Assembly: GCA_019239815.1 (NCBI GenBank)
Contig: JAFAZL010000421.1
Span: 1-14,928, forward strand
DNA: 14,928 nucleotides
From: Acidobacteriota bacterium
Lineage (GTDB): Bacteria > Acidobacteriota > Terriglobia > Acidoferrales > UBA7541
Reading direction: 5' to 3'
Shown here: one piece after another, positions 5,881 through 13,885 of the stretch
Position numbering within the stretch: the first letter of the stretch is position 1
How the letters are laid out: each line of letters opens with the position of its first letter
Made by a program: the position numbers and the translations under genes
Notes under the pieces: model-generated
Told to the model about the DNA's origin: nothing
The model's database searches: none
The model's input: only the letters and a program-made list of their open reading frames with translations

Positions 5881-8538
5881 CTATTCGTACCGGAGGCAGA
5901 CCATGGGATCGAGACGCATCGCTCGGCGCGCTGGGAAATAACCAGCGGCTATGGCAACAACGAACAAGAGCGCGGCGAATCCGCCGAGAACCCTCCAGTC
6001 CACGGTCACAATCCCAAAAACGAGCGATGCCATCGCGTAGCTGACGCCAATCGAAATGGGAATCGCAATTGCCAGCCCGATGCTGACCAGTTTCAGTGCA
6101 TGACCGACGATCAAGCGCATCAGGCTCGCTGGATCACCTCCCAACGCTCGCCGGATGCCGATTTCGCGCGAGCGCTGCGCGACGCTTTCGGACAATACGC
6201 CGTATACACCCAACGAAGACAGAGCCAACGCCACCAAACCAAAGATTCCCATCAGCGTGCCCATGATTCGCACAATTCCGATGGAGTCCGAAACTTCCTC
6301 CTCCAGTGTGCGTACCCCGTGAATGGCGACCTGCCGATCGTTTTGCTGAACGATGGCGCGCAGCGAAGAGACATAGCTCAGCGGGTTCGATGCCGTTCGC
6401 AGCAACGCTGTCATCGAGCCATCGGGAGCCTGCAAGAACGGTCTGTAAATCACCGGGCGCGTAACCGGATTCCACCAGTTTTGCCGCACGTTGCCCACGA
6501 CGCCAACGATCGTGAGCCATGGTTGGGTTGAATTTGCCGCGCCTAACTTCACCGTGTGGCCTAGGGGATCGCCGCCAGGAAAGTAGCGATCCGCAAAGCT
6601 TCGGCTGACCACCACGACTCCTCTCGCCTCAGCATTGTCAAAATCGGAAAGGAAGCGGCCCGAGATTAGAGGAATTTTCAGAACACGAAGATAGTCCGGA
6701 GTCGCGAGTTGCAGATCCGCATCCGGTGTCTCGCTGGGCTTCAGGCCCGTCTTTCCATCCACAGTGAAAAAAGAGGTTTCGTTGTCGACATTGCTTGCCG
6801 GGGAATTGGAGATTAGCGCGGCGCCGTTCACTCCGGGGAGTTCACTCGCACCTCGCAGCACTTGTTTGTAGAAGGCTACTGTCTTCGTCGGGTCGGCGTA
6901 CTCCTTCTCCGGCAGGGAGATTTCAAATCTCAGCACGTTCGCCGGTTCCAGCCCTCCATAAATCGACGCGAGGCGTGCAAATCCCTGAATCGTAATCCCG
7001 CCGCATACCAGGAGAACGAGAGCGACGATCACCTGCGCCACAACCATCCCACTCCGCAGTCTCGCCCTGGCCGCGGAAACGGAACCCGCGCCGGTTTCCT
7101 TTAGTGTTTTGTTCGGGTCGATGTGACTTGCGTGAAGCACCATGGCCAGACCGAAAACAAGCCCGACCGCAAGCGCCAGCAAAATTCCGAACACAAGGAC
7201 GTTGAGATCGACTCGGATTCCGTCCCAGCCCGGCACCCACTGAGTCCAATCGACCGGGATGCTTGTCCGGAGCGCTTTCACACTCCAGATCGAGAAGATC
7301 ATCACGAATAGTCCGGAGAACATCGACAAGAGGAGCGTTTCGGACACAAACATCTGCGCCAGGCGCGCGCGACCTGCGCCCAGAGCAGCGCGCAACGCAA
7401 TCTCTCGCTGGCGAACGATCATGCGAGCGAACATGAGATTCGCCAGATTGGCACACGCCAGCAGGAGAACAAATACGGCGGCGGCCTGCAAAAGGAGAAA
7501 CAAAGGAAGCGAGAAGCTGTACAACTCCTTGCGAAGTTGCAACAGTGTCGCTGTCCGCCCTGCGTTGGTTTCGGGATATTCGTTTTGCAGATGCTGAGAA
7601 AAATTAGCGAGAGCAGCGCGCGCTTGTGAGACGCTGACGCCAGGTTTCAACCGGCCGAGCGCCTGCACCGAAAATTCTGCGCGCTCCGCTCGCTCTTTCG
7701 GGCTCAGGGCCAGCGGCACCCATAGCTGAACCGGAACCGGATAGACAAAATCCTTTGGCATGACGCCAACGACGTTGTAGGTTCGGCCATTTAGAACCAG
7801 AGCTTTACCGCCTACTTGCGGATCCCCTCCGAATTGGCGCTGCCACAAACGATAGCTGATAACCGCGACCTGATCCGATCCCGGCTGATCTTCCTGACTC
7901 GCGAACAGTCTTCCCAAGCTGGGTTCAACTCCCAACACCTCAAAAAAATTAGTGGACACGCGGCAACCGGGCACCGGTTGAACGTTCTCACCGACGCCCA
8001 TGCTGAAGCTTGTGAAGGCGTACGTCGTGAGTCCTTCGAAGACGTTTGCGCGCGATTGCAGGTCTCCGGCATCCGCGGGTGCGATGTTTCTCGCATCGAA
8101 ACTGCTTTCGATCCCACGCTCTTCCCACACGCGGACGAGAGTATCCAGACTACGGAAGTTATAGGGATGCAAGAGAAGAGCATTCACCATGCTGAAGATG
8201 GCTGCGTTCGCCCCCAAACCTAAGGCCAGCGTCACAATGCAAATGAAGGTAAAGCCAGGGCTTCGTCGCAAACTGCGCAGTCCGTAGCGAAGGTCTGCCA
8301 GCAGGCTCTCGACGATATTGGTTCCGCGCGTGTCTCGGCACTCGTCCTTGAAGCGCTCCACTCCCCCGAATGCTTGATAGGCCGCTCGCGTGGCCTCCTC
8401 TTTCGTCATACCTGCGGCAATATTTTCGGCAACTTGACGCTCGAGGTGAAAGCGCAACTCGTCGCTCAACTCTTGCTCGATGTCGTTTCTTCGGGTGACG
8501 GAACGAAAACGAAGTACCACTTTGTCCAGCCAGCGCAT
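5881..8538 (-). CDS. ADOP-family duplicated orphan permease (MacB/FtsX type)
   Basis: An 885-residue inner-membrane protein with two permease halves. Seen: a soluble prefix (1-90; helical, with DELRFHLE and AAYQAFGG), then a first half with hydrophobic segments at about 97-123, 345-368, 400-425 and 447-469, and a second half with segments at about 497-515, 757-780, 810-835 and 848-868. The large loops between them are MacB-like periplasmic domains. The cytoplasmic signature appears twice, REIALRAALGA (378-388) and REIGIRRALGG (791-801), showing the internal duplication. Known of the family: acidobacterial ADOP proteins form large paralogous sets, have no adjacent ATPase gene and have no established function; that fits here. 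GGAGGT lies six bases before ATG 8538. It follows the PadR gene by 16 bases in one operon and is probably controlled by it. The C-terminus RLDPMVCLRYE has Cys where the paralogues here have Ala. It could export a compound if an ATPase elsewhere partners it. Confidence 0.93.
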   Translation of the reverse strand: MRWLDKVVLRFRSVTRRNDIEQELSDELRFHLERQVAENIAAGMTKEEATRAAYQAFGGVERFKDECRDTRGTNIVESLLADLRYGLRSLRRSPGFTFICIVTLALGLGANAAIFSMVNALLLHPYNFRSLDTLVRVWEERGIESSFDARNIAPADAGDLQSRANVFEGLTTYAFTSFSMGVGENVQPVPGCRVSTNFFEVLGVEPSLGRLFASQEDQPGSDQVAVISYRLWQRQFGGDPQVGGKALVLNGRTYNVVGVMPKDFVYPVPVQLWVPLALSPKERAERAEFSVQALGRLKPGVSVSQARAALANFSQHLQNEYPETNAGRTATLLQLRKELYSFSLPLFLLLQAAAVFVLLLACANLANLMFARMIVRQREIALRAALGAGRARLAQMFVSETLLLSMFSGLFVMIFSIWSVKALRTSIPVDWTQWVPGWDGIRVDLNVLVFGILLALAVGLVFGLAMVLHASHIDPNKTLKETGAGSVSAARARLRSGMVVAQVIVALVLLVCGGITIQGFARLASIYGGLEPANVLRFEISLPEKEYADPTKTVAFYKQVLRGASELPGVNGAALISNSPASNVDNETSFFTVDGKTGLKPSETPDADLQLATPDYLRVLKIPLISGRFLSDFDNAEARGVVVVSRSFADRYFPGGDPLGHTVKLGAANSTQPWLTIVGVVGNVRQNWWNPVTRPVIYRPFLQAPDGSMTALLRTASNPLSYVSSLRAIVQQNDRQVAIHGVRTLEEEVSDSIGIVRIMGTLMGIFGLVALALSSLGVYGVLSESVAQRSREIGIRRALGGDPASLMRLIVGHALKLVSIGLAIAIPISIGVSYAMASLVFGIVTVDWRVLGGFAALLFVVAIAAGYFPARRAMRLDPMVCLRYE

Positions 8539-8554
8539 GTGCCTACCTCCGGTG

Positions 8555-8884
8555 CTATACCGCTTTTACGACCAGTCCAATCGCGACGGAAAGCCGCTCC
8601 CAGTTCGCCTCTTCGTGTTGGAGTCGTTTCTTTCCGGCCTTGGTCAACGAATAAAATTTCGCGCGCCTATTGTTTTCAGACTCGCCCCATTCCGCGCGAA
8701 TCCAGCCTTGTTGCTCCAGGCGGTGGAGGGCCGGATATAAAGCGCCTTGATTCACCTGTAAGACGTTGCCGGAAATCTGGCGAATGCGCTGGGCGATGGC
8801 CCAGCCGTGTGCGCGTTCCAATGCGACGGTTTTGAGGATCAACAGGTCGAGAGTCCCTTGGACAAGATCAGTGGGCTTGCTCAA
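8555..8884 (-). CDS. PadR-family transcriptional regulator (acidobacterial ADOP-associated type)
   Basis: A 109-residue DNA-binding protein. Seen: winged helix at about 8-82 with the recognition-helix region NQGALYPALHRLEQQGWI (45-62), a wing NNRRAKFYSLT (71-81) and a C-terminal helix (82-105) for dimerisation. The length is usual for the short PadR subfamily. I chose the TTG start at 8884 because GGGGAG lies seven bases upstream and the resulting N-terminus (MSKPTDLVQGTLDLLIL) is the family's usual one. An ATG at 8941 would add 19 residues encoded by what looks like promoter DNA. The stop is 16 bases before the ADOP gene, so the two are co-transcribed. PadR proteins usually repress their own operon until an effector binds; that role is inferred here. 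Confidence 0.9.
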   Translation of the reverse strand: MSKPTDLVQGTLDLLILKTVALERAHGWAIAQRIRQISGNVLQVNQGALYPALHRLEQQGWIRAEWGESENNRRAKFYSLTKAGKKRLQHEEANWERLSVAIGLVVKAV

Positions 8885-8905
8885 AATTCCGCTCCCCTTA
8901 GTTAA

Positions 8906-8941
8906 TGACAGGAGTGTATGCCCGCTCTTGTCAATAATCAA
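8906..8941 (-). promoter_or_regulatory. padR-ADOP promoter with possible operator
   Basis: On the minus strand TTGATT (8936-8941), a 17-base spacer and TACACT (8913-8918) give a sigma-70-type promoter starting near 8906, with a short leader ending in the GGGGAG ribosome site. An alternative is TTGACA (8929-8934) with an 18-base spacer and TGTCAT (8905-8910). An inverted repeat TGACA-N18-TGTCA (8906-8910 and 8929-8933) lies across the promoter and could be the autoregulatory PadR site. It is not the ATGT-N8-ACAT spacing of classical PadR boxes. Confidence 0.45.
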
Positions 8942-9027
8942 GGGGAAGGAGCAGGGTGTGCGCTGGAGATGGCTGCGTTGCCCTCACGAATAGGTCAATG
9001 GTTCGCTTCGGTTCGCAAGAACTGCGA

Positions 9028-10266
9028 TTATTCGTAGCGGAGGGCTTCGACGGGGTCGAGCTTGGCGGCTTTCGTGGCGGGCCACACGCCGAAGATCAGG
9101 CCGATGCTAATGCTGACGATAATGCCGGCGGCAGCGGCCCAGAACGGCACGGCGCCTTTCCATTCGAGCGTCAGACGGATCAACAGAACCAAACCGTTGA
9201 CGAGAACGAGCGCGATGAGACCACCCACGCCGGTGAGCGTCATAGCTTCGAGCAGGAATTGCCAGGTGATGTCGCTGCTGCGCGCGCCGATGGCTTTGCG
9301 CACGCCGATTTCGCGTGTGCGCTCGGTCACGCTGACGAGCATGATGTTCATCACGCCGACTCCGCCGATGAGCAGTCCGATTGAGCTGAGGACGACTGTA
9401 GCGACGGCGACCATCGCAACGATGTTGTGGAACTCCTGCACCTGCATTTCTGCGGTCTGAATCGAAAAATTGTTCTTGCCGTTGTAAGGAACGTTGCGGC
9501 GGCGGCGCAAGACCTCGGTGACCTGATCCACGGCCTGATCGAGTTCATTCGGGTACGCCTGGACTCGAATCTGATTTTCGTATGCGCCAGGATAGATTTT
9601 TCGGAACGTGTTGTAGGGAATGAGAACGCGGCGATCCTCATCGCCGGTGCCGAAAAGTCCTTTGGGTTTTTCGACGACGCCGATGACTTGGAAATTGTGG
9701 CCGTCAATCATCACGTCTTTTCCGATGGAAGATGTGTCGGGGAAAAGCACGGGCGCAACATTTTCCCCGAGCATGACGACGTTTTCGCGGTGTAGGTCGT
9801 CGCCTTCGCTGATGAAGCGGCCTTCGAGCGTCGCGGCGTTCGCGTAGACTTCGCCGAAATTCGGCTGCACGCCACGGAAATCGATGGCGGTGACTTCGCC
9901 GGCTTTCGTGCGGATGGCGTGCGCCTGCTCCCACCAGTCGATGTAGGTCGTGACGTTGCGAACGGCGGGGCAGGACACTTTGATCGCTTCCGAATCGTCG
10001 AGCGTTAGCGGCTTGCGAAGGCGCTCTTCCAGCGGGCGAATCTCGTTGTGCGGGCCCTGATCCCAGCGAGAGATGAAAGCTGTGTCGGCGCCGAACTGTT
10101 TGATGTTTTCCTGAATCTGCTGATCGAAGCCGGTAATGAGCGCGGCAACCAACATGATGACGCTGACGCCGAGCACGACGCCAAAAACGGTGAGCGCGCT
10201 GCGCAGCTTATGGGTGCGGAGCGTGTCCATCGCCTGCTTGAGATTTTCGCCGTGGTTCTGCGCCAT
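9028..10266 (-). CDS. MacB/FtsX-type ABC transporter permease
   Basis: A 412-residue inner-membrane permease. Seen: membrane segments at about 22-45, 282-306, 340-363 and 375-396, a large extracytoplasmic MacB-like domain (about 46-280), the family signature ERTREIGVRKAIGA (315-328) and the C-terminal KLDPVEALRYE. This is the standard 4-segment, about 400-residue MacB-permease layout. A well-placed ribosome site (GAGGA, nine bases before ATG 10266) overlaps the stop of the upstream permease gene, so the pair is translationally close. No ATP-binding protein or membrane-fusion protein gene is present on either side within the window. Known relatives export macrolides, lipoproteins or peptides; the substrate here cannot be told. 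Confidence 0.92.
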   Translation of the reverse strand: MAQNHGENLKQAMDTLRTHKLRSALTVFGVVLGVSVIMLVAALITGFDQQIQENIKQFGADTAFISRWDQGPHNEIRPLEERLRKPLTLDDSEAIKVSCPAVRNVTTYIDWWEQAHAIRTKAGEVTAIDFRGVQPNFGEVYANAATLEGRFISEGDDLHRENVVMLGENVAPVLFPDTSSIGKDVMIDGHNFQVIGVVEKPKGLFGTGDEDRRVLIPYNTFRKIYPGAYENQIRVQAYPNELDQAVDQVTEVLRRRRNVPYNGKNNFSIQTAEMQVQEFHNIVAMVAVATVVLSSIGLLIGGVGVMNIMLVSVTERTREIGVRKAIGARSSDITWQFLLEAMTLTGVGGLIALVLVNGLVLLIRLTLEWKGAVPFWAAAAGIIVSISIGLIFGVWPATKAAKLDPVEALRYE

Positions 10267-10278
10267 GAGTCGATGTCC

Positions 10279-11604
10279 TCAGTCGGAACGAAGCGCTTCG
10301 ATCGGGTCGAGTTTCGCGGCGCGCATGGCCGGGTAGATGCCAAAAAAAAGTCCGACGCCAGTGGAAACGGCGAGAGACAAAATCACGGCGCTCATCGGGG
10401 TCTGCATCGGAATCGAGGTTGCGGCGCGGCCGAGCGCGACAACTCCGTAGGCAAGAATGATGCCGATGATTCCGCCAACCGCGGCGAGGACAGCGGATTC
10501 GGTCATGAATTGCAGCAGGATGTGATTCTTGCGCGCGCCGAGCGAGCGGCGAATCCCGATCTCACGCGTGCGCTCGGTAACGCTGGCGAGCATGATGTTC
10601 ATGATCACGATTCCGCCGACAACGAGAAAGACTGCTGTGAGGGCGACGGCAACGGCAAACAAATTTCCCGTAAGCGACTTCCACAGCGCCATGATCGAAT
10701 CGGAGCCGAGAATCGCGAAATTTTCCTTGTCGCTGTAGTTGAGGTGGCGGTGCGCGCGCATCAACATCCGCGCTTCGTCTTCGGAAGCGGGAATCATTTC
10801 GGCGTTCGGTGCCTGCACAAAAATCGCGAGCCAATCGGCTTGCGTGTGCCACTCCTTGTAATACGTGACCAGTGGAATGAGGATGAAATTGTCTTGCGAC
10901 TGACCGAACGCGGTACCGATCGCTTCGGCGACACCGACCACTTCGTAGGAGTGCGAGCCGGCGCGGATTGTCTTCCCGATCGGATCGACATTCGGGAAGA
11001 ACTTTTTCACGACGTCATTGCCGATGAAACAGATCGGCGAGTGATGGAGTTCGTCGGCCTCGGTGATGTATCGGCCGGAGTGCAAACCGATGTTGCGAAG
11101 CTCGGCATAGTCGGCGCTGGCACCCATCACGTTTGTATTTTCGAGCAGCATATTTCCGTAGCGGAGATCCTTGGTGACCCAGCCGGTGGCAGCGACCCGG
11201 GTCGCCAATTTCATGTTGTCGTGCAGAAATTGGTATTCGTCGAGAGTGAGCAAGGGACGGCGCTGCGCTTTCACCCATTCGTCGTTGCTGGTGATGATCC
11301 CAAAACGATCGACGACGTAGGTGTTGGCTCCAAGATTGGCGACGCGATCGGCGACGTAGAAATTCAGTCCCGAAACGACACTCATGACCGCGACAAGAGT
11401 CAGCACGGCGAGGATTACGCCGAGTAATGTCAAGAAACTGCGGAGTTTATGGGCGCGGAGAGCGTCGAGCGCGAGTTTAAATGTTTCGGAAAAAGCGACG
11501 AGATTGGCGCGAAAACCACGTTTCGGGACCGCGCGGGACTGCTCGCGCACCGAGGCGGACGGGCCTCCCGAGTTGCTCAGACTGTCGAAGGTGCTTACAC
11601 CCAA
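10279..11604 (-). CDS. MacB/FtsX-type ABC transporter permease
   Basis: A permease of 441 residues (from TTG) with the same layout as its downstream partner: membrane segments at about 56-80, 313-338, 365-390 and 403-425, an extracytoplasmic domain at about 81-310, signature ERTREIGIRRSLGA (344-357) and C-terminus KLDPIEALRSD. It has an unusual N-terminal extension of about 40 polar residues before the amphipathic segment. The start is uncertain: TTG 11604 has GGAGG six bases upstream, whereas GTG 11631 and GTG 11622 extend the frame without a ribosome site. It leads a two-gene unit with a 12-base gap to the next permease. The two proteins probably form a heterodimer, as two different permeases often do in this superfamily; the ATPase would have to come from elsewhere. 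Confidence 0.9.
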   Translation of the reverse strand: MGVSTFDSLSNSGGPSASVREQSRAVPKRGFRANLVAFSETFKLALDALRAHKLRSFLTLLGVILAVLTLVAVMSVVSGLNFYVADRVANLGANTYVVDRFGIITSNDEWVKAQRRPLLTLDEYQFLHDNMKLATRVAATGWVTKDLRYGNMLLENTNVMGASADYAELRNIGLHSGRYITEADELHHSPICFIGNDVVKKFFPNVDPIGKTIRAGSHSYEVVGVAEAIGTAFGQSQDNFILIPLVTYYKEWHTQADWLAIFVQAPNAEMIPASEDEARMLMRAHRHLNYSDKENFAILGSDSIMALWKSLTGNLFAVAVALTAVFLVVGGIVIMNIMLASVTERTREIGIRRSLGARKNHILLQFMTESAVLAAVGGIIGIILAYGVVALGRAATSIPMQTPMSAVILSLAVSTGVGLFFGIYPAMRAAKLDPIEALRSD

Positions 11605-11776
11605 ACCTGGCCTCCGAGGCACAGCGGACACAAATCAATACGAATATGAGGGCTCATTCGTTTCGCCGAAATGCGTGGGATACAAAAGTTTAGACGCGGC
11701 AGAAGTAATTTCCTTTGCCCCTTACGCCGCCGCAGGTCGGGGTAGGCTAGGGACTATCCCCTCCCCACTTTTCGCG

Positions 11777-11834
11777 TAAGGATGTCATTCTAAATCAGAT
11801 GAATCGTAGAAATAGGTAAAGATGTGATTCTAAA
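11777..11834. repeat. Pair of imperfect 18-base direct repeats
   Basis: TAAGGATGTCATTCTAAA at 11777-11794 and TAAAGATGTGATTCTAAA at 11817-11834 agree at 16 of 18 positions and are 40 bases apart, close to four helical turns. They could be binding sites for one regulator on the same DNA face, or a relic of a mobile-element end. Confidence 0.6.
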
Positions 11835-11965
11835 GGGGTAAGGCTCACTGGTTGTGGGTGAATTTGTTGCAGGGATTGGAGTTAGAGTTGGCGGTTCAGA
11901 CTTGATGAGCCATGCGAACGACGGTAGGTGCGTCTCGGCCGTGGTAGTCGTGCTGGAGCAGCTCA

Positions 11966-12010
11966 AATCCCTATGCGTCCTTCGGGCGCGTTCAGGATGA
12001 CGTGCGTCTA
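11966..12010. repeat. Possible dispersed intergenic palindromic repeat
   Basis: A compact 6-bp hairpin GCGTCC/GGGCGC with loop TTC (11975-11980, 11984-11989) is flanked by CAGGATGACG. On the minus strand the core reads like the common GTCATCCTGA...GAAGGA intergenic repeat type seen across many bacterial chromosomes. There is only one copy in this window, so repetition is not shown here. Confidence 0.35.
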
Positions 12011-12228
12011 CTTTCTGACGGCATCAATTAAAGATGGGCGTAAGCCGCCACCCAAGCTGCGGCCTCTCCCGAGAGAAGCCTTCGCGAACATCTGAGCCTT
12101 GATTCGTATACAAAAGCGAACAGTTGCGATCCCAAGAGCGACGCGGCCGGGACAGTGTGCAACAATCGGGTTCGGGGCCGAATCTAATGGGCTTAATGGC
12201 GCGGAGAGCTCACTCCGCAGCACTGACT

Positions 12229-13185
12229 ATGCGGGTATCGCGAGTTGTCCCCTTTTCGATCTGTCTGGTGAGCGCGGGTCTGTGTGCGCCAAGTGTCTGC
12301 CCTCAGTCGCCGGAACCACCCATTCAAACGACCATTTCGCCGGCACCCGCAGCGAGGAGCGGCGCCGACAATCCGGACAACTGGACCGAGGGTCGGCGGC
12401 TGGAAATGCTCGACGCGGTGATCGCCAACCAGAAGAAGAATGACGAAGGCGAGAGCGTTTACGAGCACGTGGAAAAAAAAGAGATTCGCAAAGGGGCGAC
12501 GACGACTGCCCCTGAAATCCGGGTGACGAGAAACGTTCCGGCTGGAACCGGCGTTGACAAGATTCCGTTGGGGCCGGACGAAAAACCAACCGACGTCAAT
12601 GCGTACCGGGCGGAATTGGAAAAGCTCGTGCATTCGCTCGTCTGGGCGACAGAGGATGGGCGAGGGCAGCGTGAAGCGTACGAGAAGCAGGAAAAGCACC
12701 GCAAAGATAAAGGTGAACTGATCGACGCGACGCGCAATGCCTTCACCTATACATTTCTAGCACGGGAGCCACGGGGCGACCGGATGCTGCTGAAGTTCAG
12801 GATGGATCCGAACCCGTCTTACAAGCCGACTTCGAGGGCAACTTCGATCTTTGCGAAGGTGCACGGAACGGCCTGGATCGACGAGCAGGCGAATCAACTG
12901 GCGAAGGTCGAGGTCGAAGTAACCGATGACATTTCGATCGGTGGATTTCTTGCGAAGGTATACAAGGGAAGCCATTTCATGCAGGAGCGGTGGGAGCTGG
13001 CGCCTGGGCTGTGGTTTCCGACCTACGCTCAATATGACTTCGACGGGCGGCGATTGTTCATGAATTTTTCGGTCCACGAGCGGACGTTTTATGACCAATA
13101 CAAACGGATCGGGCCGCCAAAAGAAGCACTGGCGGAGATCCGTGCTGAGTTGAGCAAACCTGCCCTTCCGACCGGCGACCCCTGA
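12229..13185 (+). CDS. Secreted protein of unknown function, beta-rich, possibly LolA-like
   Basis: A 318-residue exported protein. Seen: a signal peptide with Arg-rich start and hydrophobic core (about 1-25, VVPFSICLVSAGLC; no valid lipobox), a Pro/Ala-rich spacer (27-45), a charged helical region (50-165) and a C-terminal part (170-290) of alternating strands. The latter includes VHGTAWIDEQ (211-220), GGFLAKVYKGSHF (238-250) and LWFPTYAQYDFDGRRL (261-276). The succession of 'converted to residue, then property, then how the sheet was changed' strands resembles outer-membrane lipoprotein-sorting (LolA/LolB-like) folds common in acidobacterial secreted proteins; this is inference. I chose ATG 12229 because it gives a normal signal peptide; the frame is open back to 12124 and ATG 12187 or 12196 are alternatives. 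No strong ribosome site decides it. The next secreted-protein gene follows after 85 bases. Confidence 0.75.
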   Translation: MRVSRVVPFSICLVSAGLCAPSVCPQSPEPPIQTTISPAPAARSGADNPDNWTEGRRLEMLDAVIANQKKNDEGESVYEHVEKKEIRKGATTTAPEIRVTRNVPAGTGVDKIPLGPDEKPTDVNAYRAELEKLVHSLVWATEDGRGQREAYEKQEKHRKDKGELIDATRNAFTYTFLAREPRGDRMLLKFRMDPNPSYKPTSRATSIFAKVHGTAWIDEQANQLAKVEVEVTDDISIGGFLAKVYKGSHFMQERWELAPGLWFPTYAQYDFDGRRLFMNFSVHERTFYDQYKRIGPPKEALAEIRAELSKPALPTGDP

Positions 13186-13198
13186 CAAGCCGGATTTC

Positions 13199-13204
13199 TA
13201 TAAT
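13199..13204 (+). promoter_or_regulatory. Perfect -10 hexamer before the coiled-coil protein gene
   Basis: TATAAT lies 67 bases before the ATG at 13271. No good -35 sits 16-18 bases upstream, so the promoter call is tentative. The leader then contains a 7-bp hairpin CGCGCCC/GGGCGCG (around 13233-13250) before the GGAG ribosome site at 13262-13265. Confidence 0.3.
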
Positions 13205-13270
13205 TTTAGAGTGAAATAGACGGCTCGGAACGCGCGCCCTTGTGGGCGCGTTCGTTCGAATGGAGTTGTC

Positions 13271-13855
13271 ATGCTCCGTATGCGTATTGCTTTCGTAGGA
13301 TTGCTAGCGGCAGGGGTATTGGTCTGCTCGGTCAACGCGAAGCAGCAAGGATCAGCAGAGGCGTCCAGGGACGCGTCGACGGCAGGCAAGTCAAAGTCGA
13401 AGAAGATTTGGACGAACGACGACATGGCCGATGTGACAGGGACGATCTCGGTCGTGGGTACGCCGACACCGCAACGCTCTGGGAAACCACCCGCGTCACC
13501 TATTTCGAGTTTTCAGCCTGGTGCGGCGAAGCCGACACAAAACAAAACTGCGGATGCTGCAAAGAGCAACGACGGCGTCGATGCGAAAACGCTGGCGCAA
13601 TTGCGACAGCAGTTGCAGAAACTGCAGACAAACATCGACCAATTGGACAAGCAAATCGAGCTGCTTAAAGGGGTGAGTCGCGGAGACTCGAAGAATCTAG
13701 GCGGACTGAATGCGGACACATGGTCGTACAGCACGGCATCGGTGCCGGACCAGATCAAGTCGCTGGAAGCGAAGCGGAGCGCGCTGCAGGCCACGATGGA
13801 CAATTTGCTGGATGCGGCTCGGGCGAGCGGGATTGAGCCGGGGCAGCTGCGGTGA
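13271..13855 (+). CDS. Secreted protein with predicted coiled coils, function unknown
   Basis: A 194-residue exported protein. Seen: a signal peptide (1-23; hydrophobic IAFVGLLAAGVLVC, likely cut after VNA), a basic Ser/Lys stretch ending in KSKKIWTNDDM (42-52), a Pro/Ser-rich low-complexity linker (60-100) and two heptad-like segments (about 104-135 with repeated LxxQLxxL spacing, and about 158-185). Start ATG 13271 is supported by GGAG five bases upstream. The short block around WTNDD recurs in my memory of acidobacterial secreted proteins, but I cannot name a family. It might be a periplasmic scaffold or adaptor; that is speculative. It converges on the glycosidase gene, with 30 bases between the stops. 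Confidence 0.78.
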   Translation: MLRMRIAFVGLLAAGVLVCSVNAKQQGSAEASRDASTAGKSKSKKIWTNDDMADVTGTISVVGTPTPQRSGKPPASPISSFQPGAAKPTQNKTADAAKSNDGVDAKTLAQLRQQLQKLQTNIDQLDKQIELLKGVSRGDSKNLGGLNADTWSYSTASVPDQIKSLEAKRSALQATMDNLLDAARASGIEPGQLR

Positions 13856-13885
13856 AACCCCCAGCATAGACGCCATACTTTCGTT

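Larger units (their letters stand above)
11605..12228. other. Long non-coding intergenic region between divergent genes
   Basis: I see no supported gene in about 620 bases. Contents: a G/C-run hairpin with bulge (GGGGTAG/CTATCCCC, 11739-11761), the two direct repeats (listed separately), a repeat-like hairpin (listed separately) and TATACA at 12107-12112 as a possible but lone -10 for the downstream secreted-protein gene. The region must hold the divergent promoters of the permease pair and the secreted-protein gene, but I cannot place them with confidence. Confidence 0.5.

Noticed and set aside
8885..8941. ATG start at 8941 for the PadR gene
   Set aside because: It would translate the promoter region and add 19 residues before the family's usual N-terminus; TTG 8884 has the ribosome site.
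10048..11427. Plus-strand open frame of 459 codons opposite the permease pair
   Set aside because: It crosses two well-supported permease genes and their 12-base junction; its Asp/Gly/His-rich composition is typical of an antisense shadow.
13228..13270. tRNA fragment suggested by GTTCGAAT
   Set aside because: No acceptor stem, anticodon arm or CCA-side pairing around it; it is just the leader hairpin region of the coiled-coil protein gene.
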